Positions 33,924 through 44,375 of a stretch of DNA of 64,000 bases are shown piece by piece. The position numbers and the translations under genes are program-made. Origin of the DNA: Archegozetes longisetosus (Eukaryota; Arthropoda; Arachnida; Sarcoptiformes; Trhypochthoniidae); NCBI GenBank assembly GCA_018873245.2, contig JAEMBT020000008.1, positions 9,695,172-9,759,171 on the forward strand, read 5' to 3'. The notes beneath the pieces were generated by a model. It was not told where the DNA came from. It saw only the letters and a program-made list of their open reading frames with translations, and did no database searches. Numbering within the stretch: position 1 is the first letter of the stretch; every line of letters starts with the position of its first letter.

Positions 33924-35395
33924 TTAGAGCTGAATTAACTTGAGTTCCATATTATTCGGCAAATCATGAACCTTAAAATGAGCTGTTCGAGGAGAATGAC
34001 TACATGTATCATAACTGAAAAAGTGATGAAAAGAAATTCTAGGCTTTCTTAATGCCAGTCCTATTAAAGCGTCAATAGTTTTATGGGTTATTTCTGGTCC
34101 TCTTGTGAAACTTATAGACTCAATAACTGGACAGTTGTTTACAAAATGACAAATTCCTGAGTCTGTGATCAATAAATGTTCGTCACCGAAGGAAATGGGC
34201 TGAAAATTCTCTAATCTAATCAATTTTAATTTTTGAAGTTTCGCCAACGAGTGCAATGTTTCATCGCTTATGTTATTATTGATTCCAACATTAAAATGTG
34301 TTAACTGTGGCAAATACAGTTGAACACCTTCGAAAAAACTATCATTTATTTCTGAAAATTTAATCTTCAAATGAGTTAACTTTTTGCAACCGTCAAGTGA
34401 TTTAACACTAAATTTTTCGGGATGTTCTTCATAAAGTTGAAAATAGGTAATAGCTAAGTGTTCAATTTTTGTAAAATACTGAATGCTATCGAAAATCTTA
34501 AGAAAGTCTTTAGAACTGATAAAACCTAAAGACATTTCTAAACTTTTAATTTGATCGCATTCTTTAGCGATAGCTTTCATGTTATCTGCTATTAAACCAT
34601 CGGTTTTTCCATCTGATATTAATCTTAGTTTGAGCTTTTCCAAATTTTGAAGGCCCGAAATTTCACGCATTGCTCCTATTCTTTCTCCTACTTCTTCGAA
34701 GTCAATGTCTAGAGATTTGAGTGTATTTTTACAGCCATCAAAAATATTTGAATCATTAATTTATTGTCAATTCTATGAAGTCCTGCAACTTTTGTCAATT
34801 TAGTCACTAATAACTCATCTTTGTCAATCAAACCATCAATTCGGACGTTAAATACTTCTTCTAAGTTAAGACAACATCTGAGCAACAATTTGTAATTTTC
34901 AATAAATATCAATCCGTGTGTTTCGAATCGAATACTTCGTAAATTTGGTCCACATTTAACGCCAAATTGTTTCAACACATTTTTACTGATATCTCCAAAA
35001 TTGAAACTAATCTTCTTCAAACGACTACAATGTTTGATAATTAATTTCAACACTTGTTCGTCGCTTTGTGTTGAAGTGATCGTCACTTCATTAATAAATT
35101 TAGATTTTTTGAGAACACTTCCAAAAGCTTTGACATCTATTTCTTCATCGTTAGGATTATTTTTGCATTTGTTAATCAATTTATTGAGATTATTGATTCC
35201 ATTGTGCTCTCGACAATTTAATTTAATAACAAATTGTTTATTAAATATTAATCTTTTCCATTGTTTAGAAACACATTCAAACCGTATTTTGTCTTCAAGA
35301 GAGAGATAACTCAATAAGACTTCACACAAATCATCACAAAAACGAGCACTAAATGAGTCCCGATTTTCACTTAATTTTATCCTTTTGTTTGACAT
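33924..35395 (-). pseudogene. Divergent F-box/LRR gene with one frameshift and no C-tail
   Basis: The N-terminal frame (34709-35395) has MSNKRIKLSENRDSFSARFC and the F-box. The C-terminal frame (33924-34670) continues the LRR region. They are joined by a one-base frameshift at the A run 34740-34744 (T run on the coding strand). One more base there would match the paralogue segment QIFFNGCK. The protein ends NNMELKLIQL, at the point where the other copies start their hydrophobic tail, so it would be soluble. It may be a live gene with a sequence error or a recent pseudogene. Confidence 0.75.
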
Positions 35396-36150
35396 AATTA
35401 AAGCAAAAATGAATACAGGTTTGTGATAGTTATAATTTTTAAGAGATAAAACATTACTAACTTACTTAGATACTAACTTGCGAGTATGTCACATATGGTT
35501 CAGCTTAGGGACTGTTTATTTAGTACTTTGACTAGACTCGAGTCAAACATTCTCAAAATTAACTTAATCTCTAAATTTGCGACTAAACTTCTTCATTATC
35601 TCAGTTAACCAAAAACCAAATACTTTTGGCAAAGAATGAATAGAAAGTTTCGTCAGCAAGATGATATACGTAATTATGACTAACTGATTGGTACTTTGCA
35701 AGTTTATAAGTAATTTTTGCATATAAAAAATAATAGTTTTTAATCATCGAGAATCCAAATGACAATTTGATTTACATTGGAGCTTAAGAATAGGTAAACA
35801 GTATACAATCAATACACTAGTTCTAGTTAATAAATAGTATTAATTGCAGAAGTCAGTAGAGATAAACACTATCAGGACAAATAAAAATTCAACTAATTTA
35901 TTACTTCATTTGATGGGGATTTAGTGTTAAAAAAGTTTGTACTTTTTGCTTCAAAAACTTCTCTAAAACAAGTTCAAAATATGCAAGAAATATTCAATTT
36001 TATATATTTGGTTAAGTATTCGACTGATGTGATACGAAAATATTTTATAAAAAGCATCAAAATATCAAATTCATAGAAAAGTGGTTTATGGATAAAATTC
36101 AATAAATTACTTTTGTTAACTCAAAAATCTCTTGTTCTACAAAACTTCGC
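35396..36150. other. AT-rich intergenic DNA
   Basis: Nothing recognisable was seen. It probably combines the upstream flank of the divergent F-box gene with the eroded downstream flank of the relic to its right. Confidence 0.4.
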
Positions 36151-37440
36151 TCTAACTTGTGTTTCATATTGCTGAGCAAACTTTGATAGGTCTTTAAGTG
36201 AATTTTTTGAACAGAGGAATAAATGATCTGAGGAAATGGTGAAGATGAATTAGAAGTTTGTTCGAAGCGAATGTTATAAGGGCATCTACTACATTACGGC
36301 TTATTCTCACTTTATAGAAATTAATTGGTTCAAAAACTAGATAGTTGCTTATAAAATGTCAGATTCCTGAGTATGTCATTAATGGCAGCTTTTGATGTCT
36401 AGTGTAATCTATAAGCGTGATGATTCTTAATTCTTTCATTTTCGTTAATCAGTGTAAAGTACTATCGCTTATGTTCTCGTTTATGTGAACAGTTTAACGT
36501 GTTAATTTTAATAGATGTAGATCGGTGCTTTCGAAAAGTTAGCATTCATCCATTTCAATTTGATTGTTAAACTCGTTAAATTTCTCATGCTCTCAAACGA
36601 CTTAATATTAATGACATCGAAATATTCGTTAGGTTCTAATGAATAGGCTTTTTAAGCGTTCAATTTGAAAGAAACATTTAATGCTACCAAAAATCCAACG
36701 AAAGAATACTGAATCATTGGAAAATGTAAAAATCAGCACTAATTGCCTTAACATAATTAAGTTTTTAGTAATTGCAATATTTTCTACATATAAATTGCCA
36801 AATTCTGAATATGAGCTCAAATGAACATAAGTTTACTGAGCCTGGTATTTCATTGATTAAACTTATTTTATCATCAGTTTGACTGAGGCTTATCCCTTAA
36901 AATTTAAGCGCGTTCTTACAGATCTAAAAAAGATTTCAATCAGTTCTTTTATCTACTGTTAATTGCAGCCTTTATTAGTTTATGCATTAAAAACTCATTT
37001 CGATGAACCATACGATTAATTTGAACATTAAATACGTGTTCTAAGCTAGAGTATGGTCTCAATAAGAAATAATTTTGCTGACTCTTAGGATGACTCGTCA
37101 AACGAATACTTCTTAACTTTGGTCTACATTTAACACTAAGTTGCTTCAAAATTTGTTCGTAGAAACAGTACTTCATTTTGTTCAAATCATTGTAATATTG
37201 AGTGATCGATTTTAAAACTTGATCATTTTTTTATTTGCTAACCATTATATCGGTTATTGATACTTGGTTGAAAATTTTGCATCTTCTAGTACGCTCTCGA
37301 ACGCTTTCAAAAGTTGTTTTGTCCTCTAATGAGAGATAACTCAATAAGATTTGACATAAATCATCACAAATACGAGCATTAAATGAGTGACGATTTGAAT
37401 GAACACATAATCGATTGATTTTGAAACTTTTTGCATCACA
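36150..37440 (-). pseudogene. Heavily decayed F-box/LRR gene
   Basis: Minus-strand similarity to the F-box/LRR genes is visible piecewise. A C-terminal block sits near 36160-36200, LRR pieces lie around 36360-36400 and 37080-37160 (LSVKCRPKLRSI), and an F-box remnant is at about 37315-37400. The middle has lost several hundred bases and contains many stops. Part of the F-box end is fused directly to a central piece. It is not functional. Confidence 0.7.
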
Positions 37441-38186
37441 AAATTGAAGAATAAATGAATTGAGTTTTAAACGAATTTATCATCAACACTTGTTGACAAT
37501 AGGAAAGTACTAAGTACTGATTTTAAGCGGTATTCAATTTAAAATTGAGGTCAAGTTTAGGGACTATTTCTGTATAACATTCATTATTATATTTAGCCTT
37601 TAGTAATCTGCATACTAAAGGTTGGACTGCTATTAATAATTCCAGTTATTAGTTATCTCAATTAAGATTAAAAACGGGATATTGTTTCGAATTGATAAAC
37701 ATTTAGTACACTAAATCATTAATAAGACATGCACTCTTCTCGAGAACAAAAAGCACAAAACTGAAAATAGGTTTTATTTTAAAAATCCAAATTATATTTG
37801 ATTTACATTGAAGCTTAAAAATAGACAGAGTATAGTATATTAACAAATATGTAATACTAGTTCTAGTTAATATATAGTATCAATTGTATTAATTGATAGA
37901 GAAAGATGCTTTCAAATTAGTTTCATTAATTTATTATTACTGTGTATGTAATCAACATCTAGTTTTCCAAATATTTTGCATTTTTTGCTTCGAGAAAAAA
38001 TTTTTCAAAATAAAGTCAAAATATAAAACGAAAAGATTTTATTTCGATATTTTGCCAAAAAAAAATTAGATTCAAATGAGACGAAAATACGTTAGAATAA
38101 GCGAGTTAAAACACTAAATCTGTAGAAAAAATTAGAGAAAATTGTTAATTCATTTAAAGTTAAAATAATTTAGTTTTTGGATAATT
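37440..38186. other. AT-rich intergenic DNA
   Basis: This is the boundary between the F-box cluster and the conserved single-copy genes. Around 37790-37870 a stretch resembles 35760-35840 (TTTGATTTACATTG, CTAGTTCTAGTTAATA), a sign that the relic unit was also duplicated. Confidence 0.45.
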
Positions 38187-39643
38187 TCATACATTATCGA
38201 TCTCTTCGTCTCCACTGATGTTATCTCCGAACTCAATGATGTCTTCATCTTCTTCTTCCTCGCCAAAGGTGACAGTATCGTTGATTTTAGCGCTTTCGGG
38301 CAACTCTCCGTATGATTTAAGATTTCGAGCCTCATCTGGATTATATTTGAGGATCACATCTGCCTTCGCATCCTGATAATCACGTAACCCTACCAGAATT
38401 ATGTCACCTTGATTGATCCAGACCTGGTAATGACAACAAATCAATTATACTCAATTACTAACATCCTGTTTAGGCTTTAGCACGAACTAGAGGCTTCTAA
38501 AGCATAAAATATAAAACTGGAGAAAATAAGCTTTTACAGTTTCTACTTAGAATTTTAGGCTTCATTATTGATTAAGACCATCAATTGATATGGATCACAA
38601 TCTTAGATATTTTTGGTTAGGTCTTACGGTTTTTTTATTACATAACATCGACTTAACTCGAATATGAGCGAGATCAACAATAGTAGAGACTTAGTTCCAA
38701 AATAAATCTACAATTCCTTCTATTTCTATATAGAATTGTTTACTTTGGATTGTTTCACTCCGGTAATTGAATAATTTTCAATAAAAACTCAATTCAAAGC
38801 TATAAAAGCAATGCTAGAAAATATCCTGTTTATATAGCAAATTATCTGTTTATCGCAGACTATGTTCCCTAACAAATACAAGTTTATTTACTGTTTAATC
38901 TGAACTTAGCTAGACTTCAATTTTTGCCTAATTTACGAAATAGGAATAGAAAAGTGAAAACCGAAAATTTTAATTATTTTGTCACCAACTTTTTCCTCAG
39001 TTTTCCTCTTATATGACACAAACGTTTGATACCATCGAAACATAAAGCTTCTAACCGTCCGTTTCCTAGCATTTTAATCACTTGTGCGTATTCTGTAATT
39101 AAATTAGATCTAATTATCATCTCTATAAAAATAAATGCTAATTAAATATAAGACATCAACTCAATAAATTAAAAACGTAAAATTATATGAGAAAGGTTCA
39201 TTAATAAAACAATTACGAAATCAACTATAAGTGGAAGTCAAGTTGAGTGTAAAATAAATACTAAACTAGAAAATATTAAATAAAAAGTGAAACAATGTGG
39301 CAAAAATATTTTTGAAGCGTTTGAAACTAGATCGAAAAAAATCAATAAAACGAACTTATATAAAAAAATATCATTATAGGTATAAACAATTGAAAACAAC
39401 GCTAGATAAACCAAAAAGGGAACAATCGACAACAATACGAAATTAATAAAATGAATAAATAATCAAATTTCGAGACCTTGTCCATCCTCTTTGAAAACTA
39501 ATTCTCTTTTTTCGGTTTCGTTTTCATTCTTTCCCCTCCTTCTGTTCTTTCCTCCCTTTCCTTTTGGATTAAATATCAATTAATTAGATTTGAATAATAC
39601 AAATAGTTTAGTTTAATTGATAAATACCTTTATTCTTCGGCAT
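38187..39643 (-). CDS. EIF1AX: Eukaryotic translation initiation factor 1A (eIF1A)
   Basis: Four exons: 39628-39643 (MPKNK), 39477-39560 (basic N-tail [11 protein letters not shown], then ELVFKEDGQ), 38990-39092 (OB-fold part, [28 protein letters not shown]) and 38187-38423 ([20 protein letters not shown] and acidic tail [13 protein letters not shown]). eIF1A binds the 40S subunit and promotes scanning and start-codon choice. The length of about 145 residues is normal. One oddity: the third exon ends one base short of the phase needed by the fourth. An extra A in the run at 38990-38994 would repair it; otherwise the donor is non-canonical. Since the gene is essential, a sequence error is the simplest reading. 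Confidence 0.93.
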
Positions 39644-40342
39644 AATTTATTATTAATTGTTTAGTTTACCAGTTCAATAAAGACTACGTTTGACTCAATG
39701 CTGAACGTGTTGTTAAAATGTCACCGATTGCGAAGTGATGTACGCGCTATAACTGCAACCTATATATTTAGATTTGGTATCTTTTTATATGTCGATCATA
39801 TGTTGAACCACGAGTATTCAAGTTATAAAATGACTCTAATGTAATAATGCTTTAGGACTATTTTGATTTTACGTTTGCCAATAGACTAATCAACTGTAAA
39901 GCTATAAATATCGATAATTATTGAAATAGTTTAGGCTTATTTTATGTGCACTTTTCTCTTATTTTCAATATAATAGTGATTTGATCGAGACTAAAACTTT
40001 AATCGCAAATAGATTATTTATAACAAACAGACTCGTTAATGACGTAAAAATAAAATAAAAATAAATTTGAGAAAAATGAATTGTGCACAATTATAAAGTT
40101 GAGTTCAATTTAATTAAACAAAACGTTTTTCAAACTCAACAACTGATTAAGTGAACAAATCAATTAAAACAAATTCAAACAAAATCTAAATCAGAAATGA
40201 GAGTATGACGTACTTTATGTAAAGTGGAAATAATTTCGTAACATTTGTTTTTGCCTCATATTTGATGATATGATAGTGATCCGAGTGAAAAAAATCGCAA
40301 CGCATTAATTAAACATCAATTCATTTAAATTAAATTAAAACG
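39644..40342. promoter_or_regulatory. Divergent promoter region of eIF1A and MPC2
   Basis: This 0.7-kb AT-rich gap lies between two housekeeping genes transcribed in opposite directions. No clear TATA element or coding sequence was found. By position it must hold both promoters and 5' leaders. Confidence 0.45.
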
Positions 40343-41122
40343 ATGTCTGCAATCTATCGAGTAGTCGTCAGAACAGCTGACAAATTTGTCCCGACAGTCG
40401 TTCGTCCACTTTGGGAACACGAGGCTGGACCGAAAACTGTATTTTTTTGGGCTCCAGCCATGAAATGGGTTTAAATTTTTGTTTTCAATTACTAAATTTT
40501 GATGAAAATGCATTCACTTTCTAATTGGTTATAATCTCATTGAAGGGTTTGGTGATCGCCAGCATCTCTGACATCCAGAGACCCGTGGAAAAATTATCAG
40601 CCTCTCAAACAGGTCTCGATCGTCAATCTTAATGTTTTTATATTACGGTTAAATTTTTTGATTTTCAAAATGAATTGAGAACATATTGATTTGAAATTTA
40701 CTTTATCAACCTATGAGTTGAGTGGCAATTAATTTAATAAAAAGTTGACTTGTAAGATCTGATTAAAACAAGCATGTATGCATTAATTATCAAACTATAG
40801 CAAATAATATTTTAATTATCAATAATACTATAGCTCATTTTCCAATAGTTGTTTAAAGTTCGGAAAAATTTCTAACAGTAATTTTAGACTTTCTCCAATA
40901 CTAATAATTTTATATTTAATTGAAAACATGCAATAATTAATTCTGACTAATTAATCAATAGGCGCATTGGCTGCTACAGGAGTGATCTGGTCACGATATT
41001 CAATGGTTATAACGCCGAAAAATTGGAGTCTCTTCTCAGTTAATGTTTTTGTGGCATTAACAAATCTCTATCAACTATTTAGAGTTTTTAACCATAATAG
41101 AAGTCTAAAAAGTTCCCAATAA
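40343..41122 (+). CDS. MPC2: Mitochondrial pyruvate carrier subunit 2
   Basis: Three exons: 40343-40468, 40546-40612 and 40962-41122, giving 117 residues with all junctions GT-AG and in phase. Diagnostic segments are GPKTVFFWAPAMKWGLVIAS, RPVEKLSASQT, TGVIWSRYSMVITPKNWSLF and the helix FVALTNLYQLFRVF. MPC2 pairs with MPC1 in the inner mitochondrial membrane to import pyruvate. Its length and the three membrane helices fit the family. The stop codon is followed directly by AATAAA overlap (AATAAATAA), a likely polyadenylation signal. It is divergent from eIF1A. Confidence 0.93.
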
Positions 41123-41331
41123 ATAAATTTAGAACTTCTGTCTTATAGTTAATTAGTTAAATTAATTGATTTCAATTTCAACTCGTTTATGATTTGATTC
41201 AATGTTGAATTTTTGTGAATAGTTTACTTTTGTGTTATTAAAAGTTGAACTTTTTCTGATTAATTATTGTTTTGATTTCTATGAATAGTTTTATGAGACT
41301 AGTTCTCAAGTTAATCAAGTCTTTAATTAGT

Positions 41332-41338
41332 TATAAAA
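41332..41338 (+). promoter_or_regulatory. TATA box for the Kunitz-like gene
   Basis: TATAAAA lies 65-71 bp before the ATG at 41403, a usual spacing for a short 5' leader. Position and sequence only. Confidence 0.4.
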
Positions 41339-41402
41339 TCTAAATGCCATCTGTATTACAATTAAGCTGGAATTCAATCTGGTTTCAAGTGAATTAAAAG
41401 CA

Positions 41403-42223
41403 ATGGAGAATATATTTATATTTGTGTTTATTTTCTCACTTAACGGTAACTAGATAACTTCTAAATTTTTGAACAAGTTCTACCATTCTGTACGAAATTC
41501 ACAGGTCTAGCCATATGCCAACACTCTTTCGAAAACTATCTTAATTATCGACCAACAGATCCATATAAGGTACACATTAATCATGTGATGCCAATAGTGA
41601 ATCCTAACTATCGTGCAATCCAAAAAAGCCCAAAAAATGTCTTAAGTGCCCGAATGCTTGAGTCGACCGATTGTAAAGATTCTAACGCTATTGAGATGTC
41701 AATCTCTCAAGTGTGTTCATTGCCGCCAGACAGAGGGCACGGGCATAAAGATGTAATTCGCATTTACTATGATGCAGTTCTTCAACAATGCCTACCATTT
41801 TCATGGTCAGGAAAAGGTGGAAACGTCAACCGTTTTGTTTCAGTTAAGAATTGCTACGAAATATGCCATCCGTCCGAGCCGAGTATCAGAAAACTGACTG
41901 AAAGTGGTGCTCGGCCCTATTTGGGCAAACTCCAGTCACCAAAGTACTGCAACAGTGCTCGGGAAGGTATTTCCGAATCTGGAGTTTTGCCGATTCAAAA
42001 GGAAAGATCGAAGGTCTTAGCTCCAGACGTGGTTATCAGACAAATAAACAATCCTTTGAGTCCTGACAAGACCTTGACTTTAATACAACCTGTTAAGTAT
42101 ATCAATGAAGAGCCGACTACTAGAACAGAAAGGCCCAAAATCATTATTGAGAAACGTATCCGACATGTTCCGGTTTTCGTGATGGCCACTCCGTATTCTG
42201 ATGTGATGATTAATGCGAAGTGA
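41403..42223 (+). CDS. Secreted Kunitz/BPTI-like protein lacking one disulfide
   Basis: Two exons, 41403-41445 and 41505-42223, make 253 residues. The first exon and the start of the second encode a signal peptide (MENIFIFVFIFSLNGLAICQ). The central domain matches the Kunitz pattern: C, then RIYYDAVLQQC, then GKGGNVNRF and KNCYEIC. The two cysteines that form the second of the three canonical disulfides (C14-C38 in BPTI) are replaced by H or G in the first loop and by K in G-C-G-G. The reactive loop is therefore altered and classical protease inhibition is doubtful. About 110 further residues follow with no known domain. Secretion is inferred from the signal peptide. Confidence 0.78.
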
Positions 42224-42501
42224 TTTAGTTAATATTTCGTTTTCTTTTTTTTTTTTGAATGAACGTGTTTTTCATTTAGATTTTTATTTAAAGTTAAGAA
42301 TTTTAATTTGAATTCTTTTGTGGAACTAAAAGCAAAGCTTACTTAAAATTGATAAAAATTTTGGTGAAAATAAGATAAAAATTGATAAAAGGTGAAAACA
42401 ATGCTAAGTTTCAATCTTTATATTACTTTTTCATTCGAGAAACTAGAGAGTAAACCATTTGAAACTCATGCAAAGGTAACATAGTTATAAATTTATAATG
42501 C
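42224..42501. other. Gap between convergent genes
   Basis: AT-rich, with a poly-T stretch at 42243-42256. It should hold both 3' ends. No gene is seen. Confidence 0.4.
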
Positions 42502-44301
42502 TTAACAAGTTTTAGATTTGTACTTAATAACATTGAAATGTAAATTGGCATAATTAAACTGAAAAAAGGTCGACATATCGCTGTAACTACCTGCACAATA
42601 ATTCCAGTGCGAATTGGTTTCTCCCACAGTTACACACCAACCATAATCGGTAAAATCGCCTAAACTTTTAATAATATATTCACCCATTTTTCTATAGCAT
42701 TGTCCATAAGGATCGTACCAACTCTCAGGATTTTGTTCACAATCAGCGAAGTCAAGTTCCATAGATTTGGTCGCGAGTGATAGTATATTTGCTTTATCGG
42801 TTTCGCTAAGAGTTGCGGTATTTATTTTAACGCTCGAAGTCTTAGCCTTTTTAATTACATCTGAAAAGTTTGAAGAATTGTTTGCCTGTGGAAAAACTTA
42901 TGTCTAAGTTTGTTTTCATGTTTAGGTTATTAATCAATTTCAGGTTGAAGTCAGTGTAGGAGTGAAAAGTCGGTAAAAATTTAAGCTTCTCTTAATCCTT
43001 CGGTTATTGAATTTTTTCTTACTCATAAGTATCTAGACTTTACAACGCATTTCATTCTATTTGCTTTCCAGCAAACATAACTTAATCTTAATCTCGTTGA
43101 TATTTCCTTGGTATAATTTCAGTTTTTTTTTGTTAACAAGTAAGCTATGAATTAAGCCTAAAAATGTTAAGTTTAAGAAAACAATTATATTGACTATGTT
43201 TACTATACCTTTTGTTCACTAAATTTCGACTGAAATATTTCGATTTGAAGTCCACCGATTTTAGCCGCAAAAAATGTTCCCTTAACCCAATCGTTAATTC
43301 CGGTACACATGATATCGGCTACAGAACAGACCCAAACGTTTCCATATTTCTCAACAAAATGATTTGAAATACTCTTAGAGAGACTCCCGAAGCTGTCGAC
43401 ACTCATAATCATCTTTTTGGCTACTGAAATCACCTCGTTAGTCATCTGTTCGCTCATTTCAGACCCAATAAGCTGCACCTCGCTCAATGAATTTCGCGCC
43501 GATTTTATGTAGTCGATATCAGACTTAAAAATTAGTTGAACAAAGTTTAACTAAAGCTTTGATTAAGCTAGAAAGTTTCTTTACTTTGATTTGAGTTTTT
43601 TCAGAACCTGTTTGGTATATAATTATTTCCATTTCTCCGATCGAGAGTGAAATAAAAGTTCCAATAATGTGCTCAACATTGGTATCGATATCTGTCTCTC
43701 CTACAATACAATTCCATTGTTGGCCATATTTCTCGTTAAAAGATCCGCTTATATTTTGAGAAATTTGATGGAAATTATTGAAGGATTTAATAGCAATCAT
43801 AGAAACTATTTGTGCGTTGTTTTTCATAACTTCATTCATTTCATTCTGGCTTATTTTGATTTTAGCGTTGTTATGTCTCGATTCAGATATGATCTCAATT
43901 TGTGACAGAGTTGCAGGTTTGAACAGAACTATATGAATATCATTGTATGAAAACTGAAGTAGTGTTCTCGGCTTTTAATGAGAATAAGGAGTTTGTTAAT
44001 TTTGAGAAACTTCTATAACTTAATCGATTTATACCTTATGTCGTATCTGTGTGGTTACACCACTCGTACCAATAATACTAAACCAATGCCTGCCGTATTC
44101 AGCATTGAAAGTGTCGACCAATTTCTTAGAGATTATACTCGTGTCGTGCTTCTTATTTATTTCTAGTTGTACTGTTGTTAGAGCTAAGGTTTTCATCTCT
44201 TCTGGCATCTCATTCTCATAGATCACGAAATTATTGTCAACACTTAAAATTGATTGAAATAAAAAGCTCAATAAATAAAATTTTATCACTATTGGGAACA
44301 T
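42502..44301 (-). CDS. Secreted protein with four tandem LC8 (dynein light chain)-like domains
   Basis: Four exons, all with phase-0 GT-AG junctions: 44035-44301, 43585-43971, 43209-43523 and 42502-42885, giving 450 residues. A signal peptide (MFPIVIKFYLLSFLFQSILS) is followed by four repeats that align to dynein light chain LC8. Each has an E-M-x-E-x-M-like start, helix pairs, then a beta segment: YGRHWFSIIG, YGQQWNCIVG, YGNVWVCSVA and YGWCVTVGE against Y-x-x-x-W-H-C-I-V-G of LC8. Strands such as IHIVLFK and MEIIIYQTG follow. The last domain has extra cysteines, and N-x-S sites occur (NIS, NNS), fitting an extracellular protein. LC8 itself is cytosolic and single-domain. Function unknown. 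Confidence 0.82.
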
Positions 44302-44368
44302 TTTCTGAAAATTACGAGAAAGTTTGCCGATCTTTTAGTTAAAAGTTTTTGTTTTGTAAATTTCAAGT

Positions 44369-44375
44369 CTTTATA
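44369..44375 (-). promoter_or_regulatory. TATA box for the LC8-like gene
   Basis: The minus strand reads TATAAAG about 70 bp upstream of the ATG at 44301. Predicted transcription start near 44340. Confidence 0.4.

Noticed and set aside
39238..39435. 65-residue hydrophobic frame in the eIF1A intron
   Set aside because: It lies within an intron, is antisense-independent, AT-driven and has no recognisable signal or homologue.
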